This document shows, piece after piece, positions 25,599-51,770 of a stretch of DNA of 64,000 nt. Below the pieces are notes generated by a model that worked only from the letters and a program-made list of their open reading frames with translations, was not told the origin of the DNA and searched no databases. The position numbers were made by a program, and so were the translations under genes. This DNA comes from Apostichopus japonicus (taxonomy: Eukaryota > Echinodermata > Holothuroidea > Aspidochirotida > Stichopodidae), in contig NC_092567.1 of assembly GCF_037975245.1 (NCBI RefSeq), positions 23,712,376 through 23,776,375 on the forward strand. Direction: 5' to 3'. Positions within the stretch are counted from its first letter, which is position 1, and every line of letters begins with the position of its first letter.

Positions 25599-25788
25599 AT
25601 CGCTTCTCGGCCTTTTGGCTAAGATCATGTGTAGTATCTGTTCCCTTAGGGAATGGTGATACACACCTGACGATGATCACACAGTCACAGTCCCGATGCA
25701 AGGGGACTGGGGCTGAGAGCGGATCAGTCGTTTGGTAGTTTGGTTTTCGTGCCCAGGTTCTTTCCTGGGTGACTTTTTCTTAAAAAGT
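25599..25788 (+). ncRNA. U2 snRNA 5'-domain copy followed by a chain of hairpins, inside the LTR
   Basis: Positions 25599-25643 match the first 45 nt of metazoan U2 snRNA with one mismatch (A to T at 25628). This covers stem-loop I (CTTCTCGGCCTTTTGGCTAA) and the branch-site-pairing GTAGTA at 25631-25636. U2 similarity then stops. What follows can form TTCCC/GGGAA (25641-25652), GTGAT/ATCAC (25656-25680), CAGTCCC/GGGACTG (25688-25709), CCCAGG/CCTGGG (25752-25769) and ACTTTTT/AAAAAGT (25772-25788). U2 stem-loops IIb-IV are missing, so it is not a normal U2 gene. Whether it is transcribed separately is unknown. Confidence 0.75.
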
Positions 25789-26017
25789 ATCTTTGTTGGT
25801 TGCATATGTTTCAGTTTGTTCTGTTACTGCTCGGTCACTACAATATAATATCGATTATGGGGATATGAAGAAATAATATAATTTTGTGACATCTAATTAT
25901 TATTTGCTTAACTATACTTCTACTCCCTACACTTGTTTCCGTTGGCATTTATGCAAATGTGTTTTACTTCAGTTTTATTGTTGTAATTAATTACGTAACT
26001 GTTTGGTATTTAACATG

Positions 26018-26026
26018 TATATAAAG
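26018..26026 (+). promoter_or_regulatory. LTR TATA box
   Basis: TATATAAAG about 100 bp before the LTR end, the usual place for the promoter at the U3/R boundary. The U2-like segment therefore lies in U3. Confidence 0.5.
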
Positions 26027-26139
26027 TTTGCACGTGGAATTAGACAAGGAGTTGGATTTACGGTACTGCTGTGTTAAGTTGACTTAATTGTCTTATACTT
26101 ATTTATTCCCCTGACTACACGACAGTTTTGGCGACGAGG

Positions 26140-26521
26140 ATGGCGCAAATTTTACAGCCGCCAGCATTTCTTCCAGCACCGGGATCTCCAGCTATTTCAT
26201 GGAGGCAATAGAAGCTTACTTTTGAGAAGTATTAATTGGCCATGGAAGGCGAAGATTTCTCGGCTGGCCGCAACTATAGACTGCCTTACTTGTTGGAGTT
26301 GAGGGTCAGCGAGTATATAATTCTTTACCCAAACCTGAACTGCCTCCAGATACTTCTAAATTTGACCATACTCTCTCAATTTTGGAAGAACATTTTGAAC
26401 CTACTATAAATGTTGTTGCTGAAAGATATCGTTTCCGACAGCGGGGTCAGCATTATGGTGAGTCAATCGATAATTACGTTGCCATTTTACAACCACAGAA
26501 ATGCAAGTTTACATCTATGTA
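26140..26521 (+). pseudogene. Broken gag of the Ty3/gypsy element
   Basis: A gag-like reading starts at the ATG at 26140 (MAQILQPPAFLPAPG) but meets an in-frame TAG and then TAA within about 35 codons, and a frameshift follows. The later open part includes ILEEHFEPTINVVAERYRFR and GESIDNYVA, typical of Ty3/gypsy capsid regions. It ends in a stop at 26519-26521, after which no pol sequence is recognisable. Dead and truncated. Confidence 0.8.
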
Positions 26522-26597
26522 ACGACGAAACCGCGTACGTACCATAAAGGTGGCGCAATATCTGAATTGATAAACGCCACGCACCGGCTGGTTTTAT

Positions 26598-26711
26598 CCA
26601 ATCACGAACGCCGTTAGGAATTGTACATCAATTTTAAACAAATTATTTTGCTGTATTGTTAATGTTACAACGTCATTATTCAAATATTCGTATCAACTAC
26701 ATTAGAAGTAA
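26598..26711 (+). promoter_or_regulatory. Possible promoter and 5' UTR exon of the kinesin-14 gene
   Basis: A CCAATCA box at 26598-26604 is followed about 110 bp later by AAGTAAAG|GTAAGAAATCG, a good splice donor with the exon ending at 26711. This could be a non-coding first exon joining the acceptors near 27869 or 27891 just before the start codon. CCAAT boxes are common in promoters of mitotic genes. It is only motif-level evidence. Confidence 0.25.
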
Positions 26712-27934
26712 AGGTAAGAAATCGTTTCAGCCTTATTAATTAAGTTATCGCTGTGACTGGAAAATGCGATACTTGAGTGACTAAGAAACTTTACCTAACT
26801 AAACGCAAAACATAGTACGGTTTAGGCCTGGGCCGCCGAGTTACTAAAGACGTTACTCTAGACTGTAGGCCTAACCTATTTAGTAAACAGCCTAACGTTA
26901 AGCTTCGACTATGACTGAATGTATGAAAGTCCATCATACTGACAAGTGACATCAGTAATGTGATCACAATGGCCCAACCAAAATATGCTCAATTTCCCAT
27001 ATAAGCCTATTGCTTTCAACATATCGTCCTGTAAAATTTGGTAAGAAATTATCCTAGGCCTATTTCTAAATCTTCTGCTCTGTACTAGATACTTGTTAAA
27101 AACCCCTCCCGGGTATCACAACGAGGATGTTGGTGTGCAGCGCAACAGAGCTAATAATAATGCGTGGACAATCTTGTCTTAAACACCTCAAGACTAGGGC
27201 TCTCTTTAACGGCCAAGGATTGTGTATTCCAGTCTTTTATGGTCCTAGGATAGAAACTATGGTCCTAGGATAGGCTAGAAATCTAAGTAGGCCTAGGCCT
27301 AAGTGTGTAGCAGACCGCTTTCTGTGTTTTTCTAAAAGTTCCAGATAGCTGCTACTACCTTTCCTCAGATATTTTTACTTACCTTTGTTTATTTTCAATC
27401 TTGCATGCTTCAACTTTGATACTACCTTGTTTCTATTATTCTCCACCTGTTTTGATCATTTGTACACAAGTTTGCTTCCTTAGTATGCATAACTTCCTTT
27501 TATATTCTCATTTGCATAAATTCTTGTTATACATGTAATATACCTTGATTAATGATTAACAGATGGTTTGCTGAATAAAGATTGATTCTGTTCCTGTACA
27601 CCAGCCTGAAAACATCTCTTTTCTTTCCTTCAGTACTTACAGTTTATATAATTAGTTGGAGTTAACTTGTCCTATTTTCATTTTTCTCTACAAGTGTGTG
27701 CACTGAACTAAACCAAATGGTACTACTACTAGGCCTAGGATCCATTGACTAACCAGTCAACTGACAATAACATCATTCACAGAGATTCCTATAGCCTAGC
27801 CTGGAAGTGCTCAGTTCCATAAGTAAACTCAGTTGTACACCCAAATGCGTCTTCTTTCTTTCTCCTCAGGTAGCCTTACTTATCTCCTCAGTTTTAGTCC
27901 TATTTTTTGGTCAACGAAGACGGAACCTTTAGCC

Positions 27935-42078
<14,144 letters not shown>

Positions 42079-42696
42079 AGATTCTCCTAGCCGTCCACCA
42101 CCTGATGACGATGAACAAGACCATCAGTTTGTGTCACCATGGTAACACAATGTCTCAGGGTTGCCAAATTTGACCTATATCAGCAATTTTTTATCTCTTT
42201 TTATATGGGGGGGTGGGTAAAGTTTTTTAGTTTTCAATGTAAAGAGCCATACCATATACAGCAAAATCAGTAATTTAATAGTATCCTTAGTTTCAGACTC
42301 CACCGTAGAGAATTTAATATATATGTGTGTTTGATTTCTTTAATTGTTTGCACAAACTGTATGTAAATACACAACAAAGTAGATGTGAGTTGACCATTTG
42401 AACTTGTATCAAACATTTTGTCTGGTTGATGGCTAAATTGAGTGATAGTGACACTGCCATTGTAAGGTCACCTTGGTGATGACCTTTGACATATCACATG
42501 ATCTCCATCCTCTAATTGGACACACACACAGAGTAACACTACAGTGACATATTTCCTCACAACTAGTAACTGGAGGAAGTTTACTAATTGCATGCATAGA
42601 AAAGTAATGTTTCCAAATATTGTGAAAGCTTAAAAGGTTTCCTGTAGCACTTGCATAGTGTAGGTAGTATATGCCTCTCATGAAGTACAGGTACAT

Positions 42697-42702
42697 AATA
42701 AA
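42697..42702 (+). promoter_or_regulatory. Candidate polyadenylation signal of the kinesin-14 gene
   Basis: AATAAA about 620 nt after the stop codon at 42076-42078. It is the first clear AATAAA I found downstream. The position is plausible for a 3' UTR, but there is no independent support. Confidence 0.35.
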
Positions 42703-45700
42703 TTGCATTTTAGTTGGTATTTATGCTGTATAGCAGATATTCTTTAAGGACCTATCCATGAGAGTAACTATGAGAAAATTCAGGGAGAAGGGGCCATAGC
42801 CACCCCCCCCACCTCTTCTGAAATGATTGCAGCAGAAATACTTTTACTCAAAATAAGGTAAATAATGATTGATAAAATTAGCAGTCTTTCTGCATGGCCA
42901 CTCCTTTCATACAGGTCTCTTAACAATGTTTTCTCATGTACCGCTATTTCTGGCCATCGATTCTTGTTTTTCTAGGTCCCTTTCTTATTTACAAGAAATC
43001 CTGGATCTGCCACTGGTGAGACATGTTCGAAGTAATCTTATCATGTTTTACTTCTATGGCATTTTGCTATAATTTTTAGTGGTGCCGGTTAGAGACAATT
43101 TTTCTAGTAATGACAATGTAAATATTAGCATACTAAGTAGTACTTGAGCTTTTGTAAATAGAATTTTGTAAATATTTTAGTTTGTTAAATTCTGCTGCAT
43201 TTTTATCATATTTTCTGCAAAGGAGGAATATACCATGGGTGCACTGATCTGACAATTCACCCTCACAGCAAAAATACCAACTTGAAATTTGTCATTTTGT
43301 TTTATCTCATTTGTTCAACCATTCACTTGAAGAGGAGTAACTGCCAAATACACATTGGGGACCCCAGTCTACCTGGCACCAATAACAAAACAATAACATG
43401 AAGGTCCCATAATTTTGTCTAAGGACAATTGGCATAATCACCACGATTTCACCTCTGTGAACATAATTTTCCTTTGGTTTTTCCTCCAACGAATATCAGG
43501 CTTTGATTAGGATTACTACAGATTTTAGGATTACAACTAAAAATCAAAGTGATCGATCACGATTATGTGGGCATGTAATTGTGATTACACTCATGATTAC
43601 ATTTTAGGATTAAATGAATTTTCCGGCTGTTTGAGAAGGGTATAAGGGTCATGAGCTCTTTCTATGTTTACCTAAATGATCCCCATATGTTTTACATGTA
43701 GTGAGCTCTTAACTACTTCACAGGATTGATTACAACATAAGACACTCTCACATCATAGCCCATACACTGCCAAAAAGCTATTTCAACACTGCAATTATCA
43801 TGCAGCAAATATGTGAATCATGGTTTTAACAATTTCAACCATCCCCAGTAATAAAAAACAAGTCAGACCCCTTGTCCCTTCTGCTGGGTATGATTGACTG
43901 GGGGATACCTTCTCCCCATATACCTCTCCCCCCCACCCTTAGGTTACAACATTCACCACTGGAGGGTCACAAAGATGATGGTGAAAAATGGAGTTGCCAA
44001 GGAAAACATTAAATACAATGGTTGCTGACTTATTATAGTCAACAAGGTTCAAAACAAACAAGAATAAAAGAATGTGGGTTTAAGATTTAAATTTGTACAT
44101 CTTTATTTATGAGTGCAGAATTTTGAATAACATCCAGCAGGCTTTTGCCAGTTACTATAACAGTTCAATATGAAATACCATAATATAGGTCTATCTGACC
44201 AAACATCTGTGCTAAAAAAAAACTCTTGTACAATTTCTGTCAGATATTGGCCGTCCATACCATGGAAATTTCACTAATTATTCTGTTGCCTCTAAAAAAA
44301 TTGTCAACATTCTTGGAGACCAGTAAACTTCTGGCAACTTAAAATAACAGGAAAACTTAGAAAGTAATTAGAAACTTTAAAAGTAATTAGGAACGAGCAC
44401 AGGAACTTATTGGGTAGAACATGCCCCGTTCTGTCATACCTGAACTATCCAGCCCTTACTCTGTGGCCATCCACATTTAGCCATTTCTGCATGCTTAGAG
44501 TCAATTTTATTTTATGGTTTCCCTGGTGTTAATTTTGCGAGGTGTCCACCATACTTTTCTTTGCGATCACTGTGTCAGAGAAGGAATGAAAATGATTGCA
44601 ATCCAACTCGTGCCAACATCTAGTATTGAAAAATTGGCTGTGGACACTAAATTATAGCAACAAATTAAAGTTCTTCTGCCTATTAAACATAGCATTTTTA
44701 TCTAATTTGTTGTTATAATTGACATTAGGATGTTTAACAGAAGTTTCTGTGCGACCATGCCCCCAGACCCCCCCCCCCCAAAAAAACAGGCATGCTCACA
44801 CCCTCCAATGTCACAAACCAGTTGCTGACTCTCACATGACAAGAGGAAACCCTGTATTTGATAAATTCCAGCAGAAATTTCTTTCCTCTATACAAACTGC
44901 CTAAAGCAAACAAACAGAAAGCTGAATGGGAATTAATTAATTTAAAATGAGCAGAAAAGGTCTTTGGCGAGAGTGAGATTCCAGCCAGTCCTGAGCTATC
45001 CAGCCATTTGTTAGTAGTGATGATCATTGTACAAACTATAGACATTTCTGTGTTATGAGGGAAAACCATAGTACTTTGGAAACCAGGTCAAAGTTACATC
45101 CCGTTTTTTCCAGTGGGTGGATCCAGGATTTAAATTTTTGTTTTTGTTGCTTTGTCATTATTTCCTCCTGTTTGTTGTGAACTTCCCATGCCAGACTCAC
45201 ATCATTGAGAAACAGCAGTAAGGTACTAAAAAACAAATATTCATTGGTTTTTATCATAGTAAACATTTCAATTATCAATGTAAAGGAGGGGAACGTGGCT
45301 CTGGGGTCCTTGAAGCAACCTTATGTTTAGGGGTTCTGGGAGCATATCAGCCCAGAAATAAAAAAAAATATGGAATAGTGCTACTGATTGTGTGATTGAA
45401 AAGGAGGCTTGCGGGTTTTAATCGGGTAAAAGTTTTCATGCCATCCTTCACGTCTTTAACGAATACATAAAAAAGCAAGTCGGTTTAATGAATTAGACTA
45501 ATTGATGGCAGAGTAATAGAACATGCAACAGAAATGAAAAAGGAACATAAGAAAAAAATAAATAACAGTGTAATTAGAATTCTTGGTTGTTATCATATTT
45601 AGCTTTTCTTTCTTTATAAATAACTAACAAAAACGTTATACAAATTGTCTTTATGCTTTAGTAATTTGTATACACAGACGAATATAGGAAGTGTTTTTTT

Positions 45701-46519
45701 ACCATCAATATGTACATACTTCTAGAATATTCATAGCGATTGAACATTTGACGTTAAATTTGTTAAAAAGCTGATAAGATATGATTATGTTTCATAGAGA
45801 TCTGCATTAGGTCATCTTTTAACATAGGGTATTTCCCCACTGAAGCAAAAAATACAGAAACATCACAGCCAGTAATGAAAAGTGTTAGATACGAAAAAAA
45901 CAAAATGTTGGTTCTTCTACCTATTTTGTAGTATTAATATAAATATACTTTTTGCTCAAACTCAAGGAGGCATTGCTTACTTTTTACAAATGTTTTCTTA
46001 TGTATCGCTTTTCAGGTAATAGTTCAGAAAATAATTTTCAGGGAATAAAATTCAGGAAATAATCTTCTCTACACCACACACCCCCTCCCTCCCCCACGCC
46101 TCTTCTGAGAGTAACTTCCAAGTTATAACTGCCAGCAAACTTGATTGAGAGAAATACAGGTCTATACTAATAAATGAAAATATATTCAGTTCCTGTAGAT
46201 AACCACCTCACTTGGTAACAAAAGCTGTGAAAGATAAATGTCCTCAACACTTTTGAGTTTTAATCCCTCCAATATGGAAGTGACACAAAACCAGAATGTA
46301 AGAGGTACGGTCAAACGTAGAATTAACAACATCAAGGCAAATATTACGACCTGAAACCAGAAATTCAAAAAGATATCAACATACTTAGTTTCTACTCAAA
46401 GGATCCAACAATCCCTAAGTGAAATTATAAGCCTAGTTTTTTGCTATTATGATGCTGGAAACTAGAGATAACAAATACATGGTTAGAGTGATTGCTATGA
46501 TAAAGGTCAGTCTTTGGTT

Positions 46520-46785
46520 AAAACTAATAGCATGCTAAAAATTTTGCTACAACTTTTCAAAAGTAATTTCCTTGAGACTCCGATCCTCCGAAGTAGTCCC
46601 GGCCATTTCAGATTATTAAAATAGACAATTTAATATCCGTGGAGATAATCCGTTAACATGGACAATTTAATATCCGTATAGATGACTTCTTTTAGAGGAG
46701 CAGTCAATTAAAATGTTGAAATTTGTGCATGGGTGTCTGACCATTATCTATCCTCTCTAGCATATTTGGGAGCAATATGGATGAC
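46520..46785 (-). repeat. Dispersed repeat family A, decayed copy 3
   Basis: Shares CAACTTTTCAAAAGTAATTT and TCTAGCATATTTGGGAGCAA with copy 2, in the same orientation. The middle differs and carries a short repeat, GACAATTTAATATCCGT, twice (about 46624 and 46661). Confidence 0.55.
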
Positions 46786-47344
46786 TTTCAAAGCAGCGAG
46801 AAGGAATCAAATAAGATACAACAATATGGACACAAAAAATTCTTCTTTCACAAGACCCCCAAGCTGACCTGTGGATGTACCCATGCTGGTACAGATTGGG
46901 GGAGGGGGCACAGTTGTCTGCACATGGGTGGGAGCAGCCCCACCCCTCTGTGCATTGGCCTGGATACAGGCCTGTCTCTCCTCTAACTTGCTTCATCTCT
47001 ACCGTCCCTCACCCCACTCCCCCTAATCCCATGTACCAGTCCCACACAAATATAGCATGTTCGTTATGACACAACCAGAGTAATTATAAATTAATTCTGT
47101 CTTCGGAAAGCAAACTTTTTGAGGTAATTGAGACATCAACTTAACTGAGAAGTTACCATAATTTATGTGTTTAATAAATGACTTTTTGTATAAATTAGAT
47201 GAATAGTAATGAAGGGTTAATATAATTAATGTAAAAATTATTGTCATAGGAAATTAAAAATATAAATACCTTTATTTATTTTACTTTTAAAAGCTGGAAA
47301 GAGATCAGCTCCTTTCAAAATCCAAAGTAAAATAAATAAGTAAA

Positions 47345-47410
47345 AAATTAAAGAGTTTTGAACCAGCAGTAAGTTCAGATAATGGCTCTTATGCTCTACT
47401 GACTCTGATA
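47345..47410 (-). mobile_element. tRNA(Lys)-like SINE head or tRNA relic
   Basis: The minus strand reads GAGTCAGTAGAGCATAAGAG (A-box region) and CTGGTTCAAAACTC (B box), spaced as in tRNA. No acceptor stem. Confidence 0.5.
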
Positions 47411-48174
47411 AAGATGCCTCCCCACACATAACTCCTCGTATACCCCTCCCCCACCCCCTGCCCCTTAAAGCTATGAGACTTTGTTCTGATGTTTCATCAT
47501 ATGCTACACAGTGATGTTGAATTGATTTAGTTTTTCTTTATTCATTTTATCATTGGTTCATCTTATTTGACCACTTTCAATATTACAAGCATTATTTGGG
47601 ATACAATAAAAAAAGTGTTCAAATACACATCAAACTTCTGCTTTACCTTAATTTATGATTATTTAATAACTATGGGCAGCTTTTGTCTTAATACTAGTTT
47701 CATCTGGCCACACCTACCAAGAGGGAAAGTGAAATAAGGTGATAATTGCAAATGGGTATTTCAACCTTCAAGTGGGTGGGATGAAAGTGAGGGATGGGGG
47801 AGGGGGAGGGGAATGATTTGGAGAGTGCCTACAGGAAGTCTACTTATTGAAAAAAAAATTGAAACCAATTTTGAAGAAAAAAATATCAACTAGAAATAAT
47901 AAGACAGTTTCACATTTTGTTTTGATCTTATTCTGAAAGTGTGAAACCACTAGAAACCATAAAAAAAAAAAAGGTGGTCTGAGTAGTTTATAAGCTTCTC
48001 GATTTCCAAAATTAAAAGAAAAACATCAATCTTAATTTGGGAAGCAGAAAGTTACCTCAGAAAACAAAGAAAATATAACCCAGAGTCTGAATATTCGTTC
48101 CAGTGATAGGGTGGTGACCGACATGAAAACAAAATGCAGGACACAACGAGGACGACGACTTGAAAAGATGAAGA

Positions 48175-48238
48175 TATGGCATGACGGTCTCGTGACGGTC
48201 TCGTGACGGTCTCGTGACTGTCTCATGACGGTCTCATC
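48175..48238. repeat. 11-bp tandem repeat (GTGACGGTCTC), about five copies
   Basis: Four close copies and one variant (GTGACTGTCTC), then ATGACGGTCTC. GC-richer than its surroundings. Confidence 0.85.
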
Positions 48239-48477
48239 TTTTATCTCTCGTCTTGATTACTGAGAATCCAGCAGGTTGTATATGTCACGATGTTTATAGT
48301 AAATACAGTACTTGGAATTATATACACAAGAAGTCAGTGCAATTTCAGAGCAGTTAATATGAAGCTTGAAAATCATTAACTGTAATGAAATCGTTTCCAA
48401 AGTGATATCCATATATGTATATGCATACAGTATGCATATGTGCACATGCATATGCATACAGTTAACATATGCTTCAG

Positions 48478-48680
48478 CCAGTTGGGACAATATCCTCATG
48501 CTATATTACCACTCTATACCGGCCTCCCATGCCGTACTTTAAAGCACTATTACTAACAGTACAAACAGTTCCTAACCGTGATCTGATAGAAACATGATAT
48601 TCATACTGCTCATACTGACACTACGAGTGCTTTGAAGCGGGACATGAAAGTAATGTATAGAAAAAAATTGTCCCAACTGG
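48478..48680. mobile_element. MITE family B, second copy
   Basis: Inverted ends CCAGTTGGGACAAT and ATTGTCCCAACTGG; the interior shares long blocks with 31926-32117. Element length is about 200 bp. Confidence 0.75.
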
Positions 48681-50090
48681 GTGCATACATACATAAAGGC
48701 CCTACATTCAGATACAGAGGACAAATGCAAACGCTGAAGTAGCGATTGAGCAATACATAGCCCGTAGAATATTCAACAAATATTGAACATTCATCGCTGA
48801 GGTTAAATGCTTAAAATATTTTCAAGATAAATGCCAGACATTGATACATCCGGTGAAAAGGAGTCTCGTATGGAGGAGAGCGCACTCGATGGCTGGACTA
48901 TCCAGCCAATGGACTATCCAGCCAATGGACAGACCGTCCGGCCACCCTTGTCATTACCTATGTCATTACTTTACTTTCAGTATTGACAAGTATCCTGCCA
49001 TCCATTTATAATGAGGACGAGCCCTTATGCAAACAATGAGAAATGAAGTGTCAACACGGACAAAAGGCTCGTTCGGTAACAATTATTGCCAGATTATTAC
49101 AACTCAAACTGCATCTGTTGGCATTTGTTAATTGTAGTAGACTACAACTTCCTTTCATTTCTTGACAACTTTTCATCCCCCTTCCATTTCATACAATTCT
49201 AATTATGCAGGAAGATACTATACCTGAAACATCTGTTTGATATCACACCAAAAATAGGATTGCACTTGATTAAACTAAGACACACCGATTCTGAACATTT
49301 TCCCAAAATTTACTGACCGTATAACGTAATGATTCCATGAAATTTGACTAAAAATTTCAATGGAAAACACTCATTTATTTGAAGTCATGTAAAAAAGGAT
49401 TGATCAGAAATGTTTACACATTTTAGACTTGAAGTGAATTTAATTTGTGACGAGGCTTGGTTTTTGGTAACTGAAGCTACAGTTTGTAATGTCATGGAAA
49501 TTTAAGAATCTATTAAAAAATTAACGAAAATTTAAGAAAATGAAAGTAAAATCAAGAGATATGCAAACTTGAGAAGGGAGTGTCGATAATCTATTAACTT
49601 TTGTAAAAGCCCAATAATCTATCTCACCAGTCCTTAGCCACCCCCCCTCCCCCACCCCTTAACACACCTCCTTCTGCTTCTAATAGAGACATTTAAAAGT
49701 AACATTTTATGAACAATCTTCAGAATTAAATCTTTAAGACATTTTGCAAGCTTAGCTCTTAAAAAGTTTTGCTAGTTATTGTTCTAAATAGTTTTTCTTT
49801 ATTATTGGTAAACTGATTTTTACCAATTAATACGTCTAGATATCCACATAATGTTGAAGAGTTACAACACCAACTGCCAAAGATTTGGTTCTAAACAGAA
49901 ACACAGACTGATGGAGACACATAATCTTATGCTTTCACAATTGTATGCAATCGTATGCTTTCACAAGATTTTAATTTATAGAGAAATATTACCATTATTA
50001 CAGACATAGAGTAAACAGTAACACAACTTGATAAGAATTCTACCCCAAGATAAATGTGATCACTGCAAACAATATAGTTTGATATATACA

Positions 50091-50312
50091 AATATATTGA
50101 TCACTACAGATAATATTAGTGTTATCTATAAGTCTTGACATGAGCTTTGCCTATAGAGAAATATATTGATCAGTACAGATATTGATGTTACCTATATGGT
50201 TTGACATGAGTTTTGCCTATAGAGAAATATATTGATTAGTACAGATATTGATGTTACCTATAAGGTCTGACATGAACTTTGCCTATAGAGAAATATATTG
50301 ATCAATACAGAT
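50091..50312. repeat. 66-bp tandem repeat, about 3.4 copies
   Basis: Unit AAATATATTGATCAGTACAG, then ATATTGATGTTACCTATA, then GTTTGACATGAGTTTTGCCT and ATAGAG. Copies start near 50091, 50159, 50225 and 50291. Confidence 0.85.
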
Positions 50313-51770
50313 AAGATTGAAGTTTCTAATAAAAGACAAGCCCAAATAACATCAGTGCATCACAATAACTCAGCAGTTTGCAACATACACTTGAAATATT
50401 TGAATTTTTTTCTCTCCATACAATGAAAAATTTATTGCTCATAGTATTAATAGACTTTACGAAAGCTATCAAGAACCTGAGCTTCTTTACACAAAACCAG
50501 AACTAATCTCTGCTTCTGCTTATCACCATGGAAACGCTTCCCCGGCGATATGTGACACTTCCTTTATGATAGACATAGACTTTACATGTGACTCATGATT
50601 AATGTTTCCACTGTAACAAAAATCTACTGTGACACTGCACCCCATCCAAATAAACTGAATTTATTTCATTATTTTAGCATCATAATAACAGAATAAACCG
50701 TGAAGCTGGACGACATAAAGACCTCTTTTTGCCCCAAGTTTATGAATCACTAACTTTTGGTAATTTCAGACTTCAAAAATTTCCTTCAAGTCTTGGATTG
50801 CCAGACAAAACTAAACAGCAAAAAAAAAAAAAAAATTAGCACTAATAATTCTCTGAAATTAACAATAAACTTGAGCTATCAGAACATCCGCTATTCTCAG
50901 AATGATACCGGATCTTGAAGCATAAATTATTACTGAAGCCATAGTTTTATGAGCTTGGGAATATAGGAACGTATAGATAACGAGGTGTGTATACATACAC
51001 TATAATATATATGTAATATTACGACTGCCATATATATGTGTATAACTTTGCTCAATCGATAATAACATGATACAAGAAGTTGCATCATCGTATCAGCTCT
51101 TTGGGAAATTACCGGATTCTTTTGGTTTCAGAACTGATGAACGATTCATACTCTATTACACTGACATCTCTCCAAAGCGGAAACATTTCCAAGGCTGTAA
51201 TAAATGCAACATTCTGAAAGTGACAATTCAGTCGAGAATTTTTTTTGATTATTTTTTTTTTTAGATTTCTTAAGCAAGCTTAATTATTATTGTTTTCATT
51301 GTTCTCCTCCAAATTGTTTTTGGGGAAAATACCATCCTCATTATTATCACATTTCTATACAATATTTAAATTTGGTTAAGATAATTTTCCACCTTTCTGG
51401 TTAAAGGTCATCTCTTGCTAGATTTGATTTTCAAACCCTAGAATTAGCTGGTAAATCTGTCATATTATTCCAGGTGTAAAATGCAGTTTTCTTCAACTAG
51501 TTAGATTTCTGACAGACCACTTTTGGGGATAAGTTAACAAAGAATTATGTTTATGCAGAAGATTTCCAGTGTAAAATAGGTTTGACAAAATACACTATAA
51601 CACATTCTATCTGTCACAAAGTCTGCATCAACACAGGACCAACTAATTGTCACAAACTTGTCAAATCTACAGACACATTAAAGCTTTAATTTCCGTACTC
51701 CAGTGACCAAAATTCGGTACTTGGGATAGGAACCAGTCAACATGGTTTTTGTGTCTGATAAACCGAGACA

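Larger units (their letters stand above)
25164..26124 (+). mobile_element. Ty3/gypsy-type LTR (5' LTR, about 961 bp) containing a U2 snRNA-like segment
   Basis: Begins TGTAGGATCC and ends CTACACGACA (TGT...ACA termini). It is followed at once by TTTTGGCGACGAGGATGG, the leader/primer-site sequence typical of many invertebrate Ty3/gypsy elements, and then by a gag remnant. A TATA box (TATATAAAG) lies at 26018-26026. No second LTR was found in the window, so the element is a 5' fragment. The exact left edge is inferred from the TG terminus only. Confidence 0.8.
22730..27934. other. Head-to-head interval between NOSIP and the kinesin-14 gene
   Basis: Both genes are transcribed outward. The interval is mostly transposon: the nested TIR elements, the LTR with broken gag, and a GATAATT/ATTATCCCGAGATAA-rich patch at 23450-23590 just left of the TIR element. 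Non-repeat sequence near 26.5-26.7 kb may hold the kinesin promoter. Confidence 0.6.
42079..51770. other. Interval without a recognised gene, including 3' UTRs of kinesin-14 and TRAF6-like
   Basis: The two genes converge here. Contains family A and B repeats, a tRNA(Lys)-like relic, the 11-bp and 66-bp tandem repeats and several poly-C/G runs. No conserved exon was seen on either strand. Confidence 0.55.

Noticed and set aside
25599-25643. A genuine U2 snRNA gene
   Set aside because: Similarity ends after 45 nt; the Sm site and stem-loops IIb-IV are absent, and the segment is inside an LTR.
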